DNA of 64,000 bases from Trebonia sp036276115 (GTDB taxonomy: Bacteria; Actinomycetota; Actinomycetes; Streptosporangiales; Streptosporangiaceae): the NCBI GenBank assembly GCA_036276115.1, contig DATBEM010000045.1, forward strand, positions 1 through 64,000. The letters are read 5' to 3'. This document shows, one piece after another, positions 33,652 through 41,602 of the stretch; positions within the stretch are counted from its first letter, which is position 1, and each line of letters begins with the position of its first letter. The notes under the pieces were generated by a model, which saw nothing but the letters and a program-made list of their open reading frames with translations, did no database searches and was not told the DNA's origin. Made by a program: the position numbers and the translations under genes.

Positions 33652-33723
33652 CCCTGACGCCCCCTTCCTGGCGCGTGGTTTCCAGGCGATGGCGCCCGGG
33701 AAGCTGACCTGAGTGCGGCGGGG

Positions 33724-34896
33724 TTACCGGCCGGCGCCGGCCAGGCTGCGCAAGATCGCCTGGACGCGCGCGTTCCCGGGGTTGCCGGCGTTGCTGAACA
33801 GCGTCGCCGCGTTGGCGGCCTCCTGCGACGGCGCGCCCACCATCCACCTGCCGTACACATCGGACACGAGCGCCGCCTCGCCCGCGGTCGTGACCGGCTT
33901 CGCGCACACCGACGGGAACCCGGTCCGGGTGATGAGCGCTGCCGACCCCGTGTAGCGAGCGCAGTTCCCGGCCGTGCTCTCCAGGCCCGGCTGAACCACC
34001 TGCGCCCCGTTCTGGCCCGTCACTGTCGCCCCGCCGATGATGTTGTTGATCGCGCGGGCCGCGACGGCCAGGCTGTCGGTCGCACTAGCCGGGTTGTAGG
34101 GGTGGTGCAGGTTCAGCAGCAGGGCCACGTTCCCGCCCTGGGCGGGCGTGATCGGCTCCAGCCCCACCCGGCCGGTGGCCGAGTCGCTGTAGTGCGGGTT
34201 GTCGCCGCTGGTCAGCAGGGCGAAGACCCACAAGACCTGGTTCGCTTCCTTGGCGCAGGCGAAGTTCACCTGGCCCGGGTCAGACGCGATGTCGGGGTTC
34301 TGGCACGCGGCCTGGATCTGCTGCTTCACGACCGCCACGCTGGCGGGCCAGGACGCGCCCGGCCCGGGCAGCACGATCGCGAGCACGACGCCCAGCACGA
34401 GCGCGGCCGCGCCGACGACGATCAGGTGGCGGCGGCTGAGCTTGCCGGCCTTGCCCGGCGGCCGGGGGATGACCGGGTGCCCGCCCGGCGAAGGTCGCGG
34501 GCCGGTGAAGCCAGGGGCGTCCACGAAGCCGGGACCGGTCCCGCCGCCCGCTCCGCCCGGGCGCCGCGCGGCGCCAGCCCTACCAGTCGTGCCAGCCGTC
34601 CCCGCCGAAGCCGGGGCGCTCGCCGCGACCCCGGCCAGCAGCCCGGCCGGGAGGTGACGGGGACTGAACCGCGCGCTGGCGACCCGCCGGGCGGCTGCCC
34701 GGCGGCCCTTGAGCTTGCTCCTGGGAGCCGAGGGCCGCCCGCGGGTGATGAGAGCCTCGGTCCGGTTGGCCGGCTCGGCCCAGCCCGAGCCGGCGACCCA
34801 GTCGTCATAGTCGTAGTCTGCCTCTGCGTCCCCGTTTTCAGGAGAGCCAGGCCATTCGTCGTCCGTATAGGTCACATATTCGAATTCATTGCTCAT
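33724..34896 (-). CDS. Membrane-anchored protein with degenerate lytic-transglycosylase-like ectodomain
   Basis: 390 residues. The N-terminus is acidic and Tyr-rich (MSNEFEYVTYTDDEWPG), followed by a basic/Pro-rich cytoplasmic stretch and one membrane helix (about 158-178, LIVVGAAALVLGVVLAIVLP). The exported part has four cysteines and the run GRVGLEPITPAQGGNVALLL, which resembles the GLMQ-x-TPA core of SLT lysozyme-fold enzymes. The position of the usual catalytic Glu reads TSGDNP, so activity is doubtful. It lies 72 bp before the giant hydrolase in the same direction, suggesting a partner or regulator. No named family recognised. Confidence 0.75.
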   Translation of the reverse strand: MSNEFEYVTYTDDEWPGSPENGDAEADYDYDDWVAGSGWAEPANRTEALITRGRPSAPRSKLKGRRAAARRVASARFSPRHLPAGLLAGVAASAPASAGTAGTTGRAGAARRPGGAGGGTGPGFVDAPGFTGPRPSPGGHPVIPRPPGKAGKLSRRHLIVVGAAALVLGVVLAIVLPGPGASWPASVAVVKQQIQAACQNPDIASDPGQVNFACAKEANQVLWVFALLTSGDNPHYSDSATGRVGLEPITPAQGGNVALLLNLHHPYNPASATDSLAVAARAINNIIGGATVTGQNGAQVVQPGLESTAGNCARYTGSAALITRTGFPSVCAKPVTTAGEAALVSDVYGRWMVGAPSQEAANAATLFSNAGNPGNARVQAILRSLAGAGR

Positions 34897-35150
34897 GTTG
34901 CACCCCTCTCACGCCTGGCCTGTGCCTGGAAGCCGCCGGCCAGCCTGGCTGACGGCGGGGCCTGCCGCCCGCGAGGCGACTGGCATACGTACTGCTGACG
35001 AGCATGCTGGCGCAAGCCAGCTAGCGTGCCGGGCGGTGGACGCCGACAGCAAGCGGGTCGGGCAACCGGCGCCCGCGGGGCGCCGGGACTAGCGTCTGAC
35101 GGTCAGCCCCCCGGCGGGGCGGCCATCCCATCGTTCACTCCCATGCAAGT
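34897..35150 (-). other. Leader region of about 250 nt before the membrane-anchored protein
   Basis: If transcription starts near 35144 from the promoter at 35151-35180, the message begins with an untranslated leader of about 250 nt. It contains two clear hairpins on the reverse strand: CCGGCGCCC-CGC-GGGCGCCGG (35065-35085) and GCTGGC-TTGC-GCCAGC (35005-35020). Long leaders before cell-wall hydrolase genes in actinomycetes often hold c-di-AMP (ydaO) riboswitches, but I do not find that motif's conserved strings here. No coding sequence seen. Confidence 0.5.
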
Positions 35151-35180
35151 ATTAGAACAGGCGTGCGACTACCTTGTCAA
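35151..35180 (-). promoter_or_regulatory. Sigma70-like promoter for the cell-wall locus
   Basis: On the reverse strand TTGACA (35180-35175) is followed after 18 bp by TCTAAT (35156-35151), matching the housekeeping consensus at 6/6 and 5/6 positions. It sits in an AT-richer island and points to the gene at 34896. Confidence 0.65.
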
Positions 35181-35202
35181 TTCGAACGCCTGATCGTTTA
35201 TA
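35174..35202 (+). promoter_or_regulatory. Possible divergent promoter for the Nudix gene
   Basis: TTGTCA (35174-35179) and TTTATA (35197-35202) are separated by 17 bp. Its -35 overlaps the -35 of the reverse-strand promoter. It would give a leader of about 110 nt to the Nudix start. The -10 match is modest. Confidence 0.4.
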
Positions 35203-35316
35203 GCTTCGCCTGGTGGCCGGCCCGGCGCGCGTGGTGATCGGTCCGGCCGGGCCCAGCGCGCGCGGTTCTGCTCGTCCCGCGCGCCCCGCCTGGCCGCTCA
35301 TGACAGGATGACCCGC

Positions 35317-35889
35317 GTGACAACCCCCTGGCTAGACCGGTACCAGCCCCGCGACCCGGCCGAGGCGGCCGACGTGGAGCGCGTCCGCCGGCTCGTGGCC
35401 GGGGCGGCCGACCCGTGGGCGCGCTCGACCCCGCTCCACCTCACCGCGTCGGCGCTGGTCGTCCACCCCCCGACCGGCCGGGTGCTGCTGCGCTGGCACC
35501 AGCGGCAAGGCAACTGGCTCCAGGTCGGCGGGCACGGCGACCCGGGGGAGAGCGACCCGCTGGCGATCTCGCTGCGCGAGGCGCGCGAGGAGACCGGCCT
35601 GCCCGACCTGGCCCCGTGGCCCGACGCGCGCCTGCGCCACGTCGTCATCTGCGCCGTCCTCCCGGGCAAGGGCGAGCCGGCCCACGAGCACGCCGACCTG
35701 CGCTACCTGTTCGCGACGGCGCGGCCGGACGAGATCCGCCCGGAGGACCCGCAGTCCCCGCTGCGCTGGCTGGCGATGGCCGAGGCCCGCGACCTCGTCG
35801 GCGCCAACAACCTCCAGGTCACCCTCGATCGCGCCGAGCAGGCCCTGGGCGGCCGCCCGGGGCGGAGCGGGGCCTGCTTAACGCCCTAG
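35317..35889 (+). CDS. Nudix hydrolase
   Basis: 190 residues. The Nudix box is complete: G in GHGDPGES, then REAREETGL (GX5EX7REUXEEXGU, about residues 70-92). Such enzymes hydrolyse nucleoside diphosphates linked to other groups using Mg ions. GTG 35317 is preferred because AGGATG lies 6 nt upstream; ATG 35308 is in frame but has no ribosome site. The 3' end overlaps the convergent HxlR gene by 4 bp. Confidence 0.88.
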   Translation: MTTPWLDRYQPRDPAEAADVERVRRLVAGAADPWARSTPLHLTASALVVHPPTGRVLLRWHQRQGNWLQVGGHGDPGESDPLAISLREAREETGLPDLAPWPDARLRHVVICAVLPGKGEPAHEHADLRYLFATARPDEIRPEDPQSPLRWLAMAEARDLVGANNLQVTLDRAEQALGGRPGRSGACLTP

Positions 35890-36281
35890 GAGGCTTCCTT
35901 GGCCTGCTGGTCGTCCAGCGCCGCCTGCGGGCAGCCGCGCGCGTCGTAGTCCTCGCGGGCGGCCGTGACCTCGCCGGCGTGCTCATCGGCCCAGGAGACT
36001 AGTTGCCCGATCGTGTTCAGCAGCGTCAGCCCGAGCGGGGTGAGCTCGTAGTCGACCCGGGGCGGCACCGCGGCGTGCACCGTGCGGGTGATGATCCCGT
36101 CGCGTTCCAGCCCGCGCAGGGTCACCGTCAGCATGCGGCCGGTGATACCGTCGATGCCCCGGTGCAGCTCAGAGAACCGTCGTGGCCCCTCGCCGAGCCG
36201 GTCGACGACGTAGATGGCCCACTTATCGCCAATACGCTCCAGGATCGTGCGAACCCGGCAGACCGATGTGGAGGGGGTCAT
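35886..36281 (-). CDS. HxlR-family winged-helix regulator
   Basis: 131 residues: CRVRTILERIGDKWAIYVVD, then RFSELHRGIDGITGRMLTVTL as recognition helix region and LERDGIITRTVHAAVPPRVDY as the wing, the standard HxlR layout. The N-terminal Cys (about residue 8) is the redox-sensing position in several members. It is divergent from yceI, whose promoter carries the inverted repeat at 36319-36336, so it is probably a repressor or redox/electrophile sensor controlling that gene and itself. TGGAG precedes ATG 36281. Confidence 0.9.
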   Translation of the reverse strand: MTPSTSVCRVRTILERIGDKWAIYVVDRLGEGPRRFSELHRGIDGITGRMLTVTLRGLERDGIITRTVHAAVPPRVDYELTPLGLTLLNTIGQLVSWADEHAGEVTAAREDYDARGCPQAALDDQQAKEAS

Positions 36282-36318
36282 GTACTCCAGGCTACGCGCC
36301 GGGCGTCCGCACGGGTAG

Positions 36319-36336
36319 TGGTTGACACTTCAACCA
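36319..36336. promoter_or_regulatory. Operator candidate for the HxlR regulator
   Basis: TGGTTGA-CACT-TCAACCA has perfect 7-bp arms and overlaps the -35 box of the yceI promoter. This is the position of a repressor site between the divergent regulator and target. Confidence 0.7.
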
Positions 36337-36350
36337 TTTCCGGTTACTAT
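36322..36350 (+). promoter_or_regulatory. Promoter of the yceI gene
   Basis: TTGACA (36322-36327), a 17-bp spacer and TACTAT (36345-36350) form a near-consensus housekeeping promoter 45 bp before ATG 36395. Confidence 0.75.
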
Positions 36351-36394
36351 TCAGAACTAACGCACTGACGCATACCCATATCCCTGGAGGAATC

Positions 36395-36946
36395 ATGACG
36401 GAGATCCCCGGCTACGTCGCCGGCACGTGGGAGATCGACCCGGTCCACTCGGAGGTCAGCTTCACGGTCCGTCACATGGCGGTAAGCAAGGTCCGCGGGC
36501 GCTTCGACAAGTTCGCGGGCACCTTCGTGACCGCTGAGGACCCGCTGGCCTCCACCGTCAACGTGACGGTCGACGCGAACTCGATCAACACCAACAACGA
36601 GCAGCGCGACGGGCACGTTCGCAGCGCCGACTTCTTCGAGGTCGAGAACCACCCCACCTGGACGTTCGTCTCCACCGGGATCAAGCCCGACGGTGACGAC
36701 TACCTGCTTGAGGGTGACCTGACGATCCGCGGCATCACCAAGCCGGCCACGTTCAAGCTCGAGTTCGGCGGCATCGGCCCCGACGCCTACGGCGGCACCC
36801 GGGCCGGCTTCACCGCCTCGACCGAGATCACCCGCAAGGACTACGGCGTCAGCTTCAACGGCCCGATCCCGGGCCTGCCGGGCCACACCATCCTCAGCGA
36901 GAAGGTGGGCGTCAACCTCGAGATCGAGGCCGTCCTGCAGGCCTAA
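36395..36946 (+). CDS. YceI-family protein
   Basis: 183 residues, close to the usual YceI size. The lipocalin-like fold is shown by AGTWEIDPVHSEVSFTVRHM, VRGRFDKFAGTF, NEQRDGHVRSADFFEVENHP and LTIRGITKPATFKLEF. Family members bind isoprenoid or other amphipathic molecules; many are periplasmic, but this copy has no signal peptide, so it is probably cytoplasmic. GGAGG lies 7 nt before ATG 36395. It is controlled by a strong promoter overlapped by the HxlR operator, and ends at a 17-bp-stem terminator. Confidence 0.93.
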   Translation: MTEIPGYVAGTWEIDPVHSEVSFTVRHMAVSKVRGRFDKFAGTFVTAEDPLASTVNVTVDANSINTNNEQRDGHVRSADFFEVENHPTWTFVSTGIKPDGDDYLLEGDLTIRGITKPATFKLEFGGIGPDAYGGTRAGFTASTEITRKDYGVSFNGPIPGLPGHTILSEKVGVNLEIEAVLQA

Positions 36947-36965
36947 GGCCCTCCTGGAACGGCAA

Positions 36966-37007
36966 GACGAGCGCGGCGCGGCCACGGGGGGCCGCGCCGC
37001 GCTCGTC
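36966..37007. terminator. Strong hairpin between convergent genes
   Basis: A perfect 17-bp stem (36966-36982 with 36991-37007, starting GACGAGCGCGG) and an 8-nt loop. It lies 20 bp after the yceI stop and 24 bp from the stop of the convergent gene, so it can terminate both. Confidence 0.85.
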
Positions 37008-37030
37008 GTCCTCCGGGGTTCGGGAGCCGG

Positions 37031-37303
37031 TCAGTGCTGGTGCTTGCGCAGGTAGTCCAGGTACAGCGGGCGCAGCGCCTCCGCCTCGGCGCCGGTGCCC
37101 GACCCGAGCGCGTCGTCGATCAGGGCCGAGACCTGCGTCAGGTCGTGCGCCGCGTCCTCGGGGTTGCCCTCGGCCTCGGCCGCGACCGGCAGGGTGCGCA
37201 GCAGCTGCCACAGGAAGCGCACGTCGCCGTGCCGCCGGGCGTGGTGCATCGCCATGTCGTGCAGCTCGCGGGAGGTCTTCTCGTCTAGCTCGTCGCTGGT
37301 CAT
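37031..37303 (-). CDS. Small conserved hypothetical protein
   Basis: 90 residues from ATG 37303 (AAGGGGG upstream): SRELHDMAMHHARRHGDVRF, LWQLLRTLPVAAEAEG, ending YLDYLRKHQH. It is an all-helical soluble protein of a type I recall from many actinobacteria without a known role. It begins 11 bp after the stop of the methyltransferase gene, so both share a transcript. Confidence 0.75.
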   Translation of the reverse strand: MTSDELDEKTSRELHDMAMHHARRHGDVRFLWQLLRTLPVAAEAEGNPEDAAHDLTQVSALIDDALGSGTGAEAEALRPLYLDYLRKHQH

Positions 37304-37314
37304 CGCGCGCCCCC

Positions 37315-38088
37315 TTACTGCCGGATCGCCCGGACGACGGCAGTGACCAGCGGCAGCGAGAATTGCCCGGCTGCGGTCTCCGGCCGGGCGGCCAGGTAGT
37401 CGCGGACCTGGGCCAGCAGCGCGCCGCGCTGCCCCTCGGGCATCACCAGGAACTGCGAGTGGGTGCCCATCAGCGCCAGCAGCGAATCGGCCGTGTGCGG
37501 CTGCTCGTGCTCGAACTCGGCCCGCTCGACCGCCCCGAACAGCTGGGTGCCGAACTGGCGGGGGTCGAAGCTGGCGAGCTCGGACCGCCGCCGCGACAGC
37601 GCGGGCGCGCTGGCCCCCCGGCTGCGCTCGTGCAGCCCGCTGACCCACTCCGCCCGGTCGTCGTCGGCGTTCCACAGCCCCGCGACCGGTCCGCCCGGCA
37701 CCAGCACGCGGGCGATCTCCGGTACCGCGCGGTCCATGTCGAACCAGTGCATCGCCTGCCCGCACACGACCGCGTCGACCGAGGCGTCCGGCAGCCCGAT
37801 GGCCTCGGCGCTGCCGCTGGCCGTCTCGACCCCCGGGTACAGCCGCCGCAGCTCGGCCAGCATGCTCGCGTCCGGCTCGACGGCGGTCACCGTCGCCCCC
37901 AGCGCGGTCAGCGCGGCCGTCAGCTTGCCGGTCCCGGCCCCGAGGTCCAGGACCCGCAGCCCGGCCGGGTCGGCTCCGGCCAGCGCCCACCGCACCGCGG
38001 CCTGGGGGTAGCCGGGCCGCAGTTGCTCGTACGCCTGCGCGACCGCCCCGAACGACGAGCCGCGTCGCAGCCTCTCATCCTCATCCAC
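37315..38088 (-). CDS. Class I SAM-dependent methyltransferase
   Basis: 257 residues. SAM motif I is VLDLGAGTGKLTAALTALGA (about 45-65), followed by VTAVEPDASML for the acidic ribose-binding residue and VDAVVCGQAMHWFDMDRAVP as the post-II region. The N-terminal GAVAQAYEQLRPGYP is typical of the Methyltransf_11 group. GTG 38088 is the most likely start. Substrate unknown. It is divergent from the next methyltransferase with only 33 bp between starts. Confidence 0.85.
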   Translation of the reverse strand: MDEDERLRRGSSFGAVAQAYEQLRPGYPQAAVRWALAGADPAGLRVLDLGAGTGKLTAALTALGATVTAVEPDASMLAELRRLYPGVETASGSAEAIGLPDASVDAVVCGQAMHWFDMDRAVPEIARVLVPGGPVAGLWNADDDRAEWVSGLHERSRGASAPALSRRRSELASFDPRQFGTQLFGAVERAEFEHEQPHTADSLLALMGTHSQFLVMPEGQRGALLAQVRDYLAARPETAAGQFSLPLVTAVVRAIRQ

Positions 38089-38121
38089 GCCGCCCAGCCT
38101 AACGGGTCTACCCTTGGCGGC

Positions 38122-38829
38122 ATGCAGGCCGTCGACACCAGCAGCCCCAGCCTCGCCCGGGTCTACGACCACCTGCTGGGCGGGCGGGCGAACTTCGCCG
38201 CCGACCGCGCCCTGGCCGCCCGCCTGCAGCCGCTCTACCCGCAGATGGCTGATGTCCTTGCCTTTTCCCGCACGTATACGGCCGCTCGCATCGCCGAACT
38301 GCCGCCCGGCGGCGTCTGCCAGTTCATTGACGTAGGCTGCGGCCTGCCGACCCGCCCGTCGGTCCACGAGGCGGCGCTGCGCGCCCGCCCGGACGCCCGC
38401 GTGGTCTGCGTCGACCGCGACCCGGCGGTGGTGGCGCACGCGGCCGCCCTCGTCCCGTCCGCGCTGCGCCCCCCGGCCTCGGTCCGGGTCATCGAGGCCG
38501 ACCTCATGGAGCCAGAGGCGCTGGTGTGGACCCTCGGCCCCCTGCTCGACCTGACCCGGCCCGCCTGCCTGGTCCTCGCCCTGGTCGTCCAGGCGCTGCC
38601 GGACGCCGGGCTGGCCCGCGCGCTGACCGAGGTGCTCATCCGCGCCCTCGCCCCCGGTAGCTACGTCATCCTCACCGTCCCGGCCGGGCAGGAGGCCCGC
38701 CTGCCCGACGCGGCCACCGGCACCGGCTTCGGCCCCGCCGACATGGAGTCCTTCCTGGCCGGCCTGGACCTGCTGCCCCCCGGGGTGACGGCCGGCCCGG
38801 CCTTGTGCGCGACGGCCCGCAAGCCATGA
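38122..38829 (+). CDS. SAM-dependent methyltransferase, DUF574 type
   Basis: 235 residues. The N-terminus SPSLARVYDHLLGGRANFAA and the motif FIDVGCGLPTRPSVHE are signatures of the actinobacterial DUF574/S-adenosyl methyltransferase family, with VVCVDRDPAVVAHA as the ribose-binding strand. The usual C-terminal part is shorter here. Substrate unknown. Its TGA overlaps the ATG of the MBL hydrolase (ATGA). Confidence 0.85.
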   Translation: MQAVDTSSPSLARVYDHLLGGRANFAADRALAARLQPLYPQMADVLAFSRTYTAARIAELPPGGVCQFIDVGCGLPTRPSVHEAALRARPDARVVCVDRDPAVVAHAAALVPSALRPPASVRVIEADLMEPEALVWTLGPLLDLTRPACLVLALVVQALPDAGLARALTEVLIRALAPGSYVILTVPAGQEARLPDAATGTGFGPADMESFLAGLDLLPPGVTAGPALCATARKP

Positions 38830-39752
38830 CGGCCCCCGCGGCCACGGCCGGCTGGCAGCCGCCGCGTGAGATCGCGCCCGGCGTCCTGGTGGCGACGAGC
38901 GAGCCGTACACGACGACGACCACGGTGGTCCTCGGGGCAGGCGGCTGCCTCCTGATCGACCCCGCCCTGCACGTCGCCCACCTGCGCGGCCTGGGGGAGT
39001 GGCTCGCCGGGCACGGCTTGCGCCCGGTCGTCGCCTGGTCCACCCACGCCCACTGGGACCACGTCCTGTGGAGCAGCGCTCTTGACGGCAGGGGCGCTCT
39101 TGACAGCACTGCCCTGGAGCCGGCCGTCACCGGCAGCGGGACCGGACAGCCCGGTGGCGGGAGCGTGCCACGGTACGCGACGGCGCGAGCGGCCGCCGCC
39201 TGCGCGCGGGACCGCGCGGCGATGACCGCCGAGCTGCTAGCCGAGTCCGAGGGGCATGAACTGGCCCTGTTCGCCCAGGTGACGCCGCTGCCGGGCCCCG
39301 GGACGGCGATCGCCTGGGACGGACCGCCGGCGCTGGTCGTCGCCCACGACGCCCACACGCCCGGCCATGGCGCGCTCTACCTGCCGCACGCGGGCGTTCT
39401 CGTGGCGGGGGACATGCTGTCGGACATCGAGATCCCGCTGCCCGGCCTGCCCGGCGAGCATCCCCCGGACGCGGGCGACCCGTTTGGCGATTATCGCGCG
39501 GGCCTGGGACTGCTGGCAGCGGCGGGCGCGCGCGGGCTACGGCACGTCGTGCCCGGGCATGGCCACGTCGGCGACACGGCCGAGTTCCGCCGCCGGGTCG
39601 CGGCCGACTTCGGCTACCTGGACCGCGTCGAGACTGGCCGCGACCCGGCCGATCCCCGCCTCGACGGCGCCCCCGCCCGGTGGCTTCGCGACCGCCACGC
39701 CGACCTCGCCCGCCTGGCCCAGCGCGCGCTTGCTGAGGGGAACCAGCCATGA
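38826..39752 (+). CDS. MBL-fold metallo-hydrolase
   Basis: 308 residues. The metal motif STHAHWDHVLW (HxHxDH), a second ligand in DAHTPGHGALYLP, the bridging Asp in VLVAGDMLSD and a final His in VVPGHGHVGD give a full metallo-beta-lactamase-fold site. It is translationally coupled to the methyltransferase by ATGA. The reaction is unknown. Confidence 0.88.
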   Translation: MTAPAATAGWQPPREIAPGVLVATSEPYTTTTTVVLGAGGCLLIDPALHVAHLRGLGEWLAGHGLRPVVAWSTHAHWDHVLWSSALDGRGALDSTALEPAVTGSGTGQPGGGSVPRYATARAAAACARDRAAMTAELLAESEGHELALFAQVTPLPGPGTAIAWDGPPALVVAHDAHTPGHGALYLPHAGVLVAGDMLSDIEIPLPGLPGEHPPDAGDPFGDYRAGLGLLAAAGARGLRHVVPGHGHVGDTAEFRRRVAADFGYLDRVETGRDPADPRLDGAPARWLRDRHADLARLAQRALAEGNQP

Positions 39753-39809
39753 GAACCGCGCGGGGCCACCGCGGGCCGTGCCACCGCGCGGGAAGTCCGG
39801 CGGAGCCGC

Positions 39810-40256
39810 CTAGCTGGCGGGTGGCTCGAGGATGAAGACCGGGATCAGGCGCTCGGTCTTGCGCTGGTAGTCGGCGTAGGGCGGGAAGGCCGCGACCGAG
39901 CGCTCCCACCAGGCATCGCGCTCGGCGCCGGTGACCTCGCGGGCGATCATGTCTTGCCTGCTGGCGCCGTCCTGCAGCTCGACCTGTGGATTGGCCCGCA
40001 GGTTGGCTACCCACAGCGGGTCCTCGGGCGCCCCGCCCTTGGAGCCGATCGCGGCGTACTTGCCGTCGTGCTCGACCCGCATCAGCGGCGTCTTGCGGAC
40101 CTTACCGGTCTTCGCGCCGAGGTTCGTGACCACGACGACCGGCAGGCCCGTGTCGCGCAGCGTCAGCCCGCGCGTCCCGCCCGAGCCTTCGTACTCCTCG
40201 ACCTGGTCCCGGACCCACGCGGCCGTACTCGGCTCGTACTCTCCCTGGAGTGGCAT
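39810..40256 (-). CDS. Nitroreductase/deazaflavin-dependent (Ddn-like) oxidoreductase
   Basis: 148 residues with the split-barrel family features: GLPVVVVTNLGAKTGKVRKT, PLMRVEHDGKYAAIGSKGGA, DPLWVANLRANPQVEL and PYADYQRKTERLIPVFIL. These cytoplasmic or membrane-associated enzymes use F420H2 to reduce quinones and other acceptors. AGGTAGGA precedes ATG 40256. Confidence 0.92.
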   Translation of the reverse strand: MPLQGEYEPSTAAWVRDQVEEYEGSGGTRGLTLRDTGLPVVVVTNLGAKTGKVRKTPLMRVEHDGKYAAIGSKGGAPEDPLWVANLRANPQVELQDGASRQDMIAREVTGAERDAWWERSVAAFPPYADYQRKTERLIPVFILEPPAS

Positions 40257-40324
40257 GGTCCTACCTTAACGACGGGCAAGCGGGCGGGCCCACGGGGTGG
40301 GCGGGGCTAGCCCCGCCCCCGGCC

Positions 40325-41602
40325 TCAGCGAATGAGGCCGGTGAACACCCCGTTGGTCTCGTTGCGGGCCGGCGTCGTCGGCCTTACCGCCGTTGACGTG
40401 GCGTGCGCGGACGAGGCGGCACTGGCCGTCGGCGACGAGGACTTGGCCGCCTTCTTCTCGGCTTTCTTCTCTGCCTTGGCCGCCTTCTTGGCGGCCTTCG
40501 GCTTCAGCCCGCTGGCGGCCTTCGCCGCAGTCGGCTTAGCCGCGGCCGGCCCGGCCGCCGCGGGCCGCGACGTCCCGGTCCGGGCGCTCGAGCCGGAGCC
40601 GGCGCTCCGGGCGCTCGCCGGCCGCGCGGCCGGCGACGTGGCGCCGCCGGCTCTGCCAGAGCTCGGCTTGGCAGCCGAGCTGCGGGTCGCCGAGCCCTTC
40701 GACGCGGCGGCGCGCGACGCCGACGAGCGGGCGCTGCCCGACCGGGCGGTCGTGCTCGTGGCGGGCTTGGCCGCGGTGCTGCGGCTGGCCGATGAGCTCC
40801 GCGCGGCGGTCGCGCCGGAGGCTGGCCGGCGGGCGGCGGGCCGGGCGGCGGGCCGGGCCGTGGTGCTCCGGGCCGTGGTGCTCCGGCTAGCGGAGGCCCT
40901 GGCGGCGGGGCGCACGGTCCGGGCGGTGGACGCCGGGCTGGCCTTGGTGGCGGCGGTCGACATGGCCTTGGCGGCATCGGTGAGCGACTTGACCGCCGTC
41001 TCCATTGCCTTGGTAGCCGTGCTGATCGCCTGCAGGGCCGTCGTCATCGTCTTCGCCGACGAGGTCGCCTTGGACGCGGCGGTGTTCAGCTTCGTGGCGG
41101 CACTGGTGACCTTCGTCGCGGCGGCCGACACGGCCCGCGGCATCCCGGGCGCCGATGAGCTCGGCCGCCGGGCGCTGGTCGACGCGCTGCTGCGCGCGGC
41201 GCTGCTGCTTGACCCGCTGCTGCTTGACCCGCTGCTGCTCGGCCGGGTGCTGCTCGATGCCGTGCCGCGCTTGGCGGTGCTCGCCTTAGCCGCTGTCGAC
41301 GAGCCGCTCCGGCTGCTGGCCGACCTGGTGGCCGGCGTGCGCGGCCGGGTCGCGGCGCCGTCGGCCGCGGTGCGCGACGCCGTCGTCTTGGCCGTGCTGC
41401 TCTTGGCCGTGCTGTTCTTGGCGGTGCTGTTCTTGGCGGTGCTCGCCTTGGCCGCACTCGGCCGGGCGGCGGTTGACCTAGCGGCGGTTGACCTAGCGGC
41501 GCTGGACTTGGCGGAGCTCGGCTTGGCGGAGCTCGGCTTGGCCGAGGCCGGCCGCGCCGTACTCGGCCGCGTGGTCGCGCGCTTAGTGATGTCTGTGGGC
41601 AC
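40325..41602 (-). CDS. Histone-H1-like basic repeat protein
   Basis: 425 residues from GTG 41602 (GGGGGGAT upstream), almost wholly Ala, Ser, Thr, Lys, Arg and Pro. It holds repeated SAKPS, STAKN and SAARST units and ends with a lysine tract (KAAKKAAKAEKKAEKKAAK). A short helical block without Pro (about 180-250: LNTAASKATSSAKTMTTALQ) may be a coiled coil. Composition and repeats resemble bacterial H1-like nucleoid proteins, so DNA binding and chromosome compaction are likely. The opposite strand is open too but encodes an implausible Ala/Leu/Val chain. Confidence 0.75.
   Translation of the reverse strand: MPTDITKRATTRPSTARPASAKPSSAKPSSAKSSAARSTAARSTAARPSAAKASTAKNSTAKNSTAKSSTAKTTASRTAADGAATRPRTPATRSASSRSGSSTAAKASTAKRGTASSSTRPSSSGSSSSGSSSSAARSSASTSARRPSSSAPGMPRAVSAAATKVTSAATKLNTAASKATSSAKTMTTALQAISTATKAMETAVKSLTDAAKAMSTAATKASPASTARTVRPAARASASRSTTARSTTARPAARPAARRPASGATAARSSSASRSTAAKPATSTTARSGSARSSASRAAASKGSATRSSAAKPSSGRAGGATSPAARPASARSAGSGSSARTGTSRPAAAGPAAAKPTAAKAASGLKPKAAKKAAKAEKKAEKKAAKSSSPTASAASSAHATSTAVRPTTPARNETNGVFTGLIR

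Noticed and set aside
34897..35150. c-di-AMP (ydaO) riboswitch before the cell-wall locus
   Set aside because: The leader is long and structured, but the conserved strings of that riboswitch (such as the GGGTGAATC and CCGACAGCTAACC types) are absent.
35181..35200. LexA-type box near TTCGAACGCCTGATCG
   Set aside because: Only one half resembles the actinobacterial SOS consensus, and neither neighbour is a repair gene.
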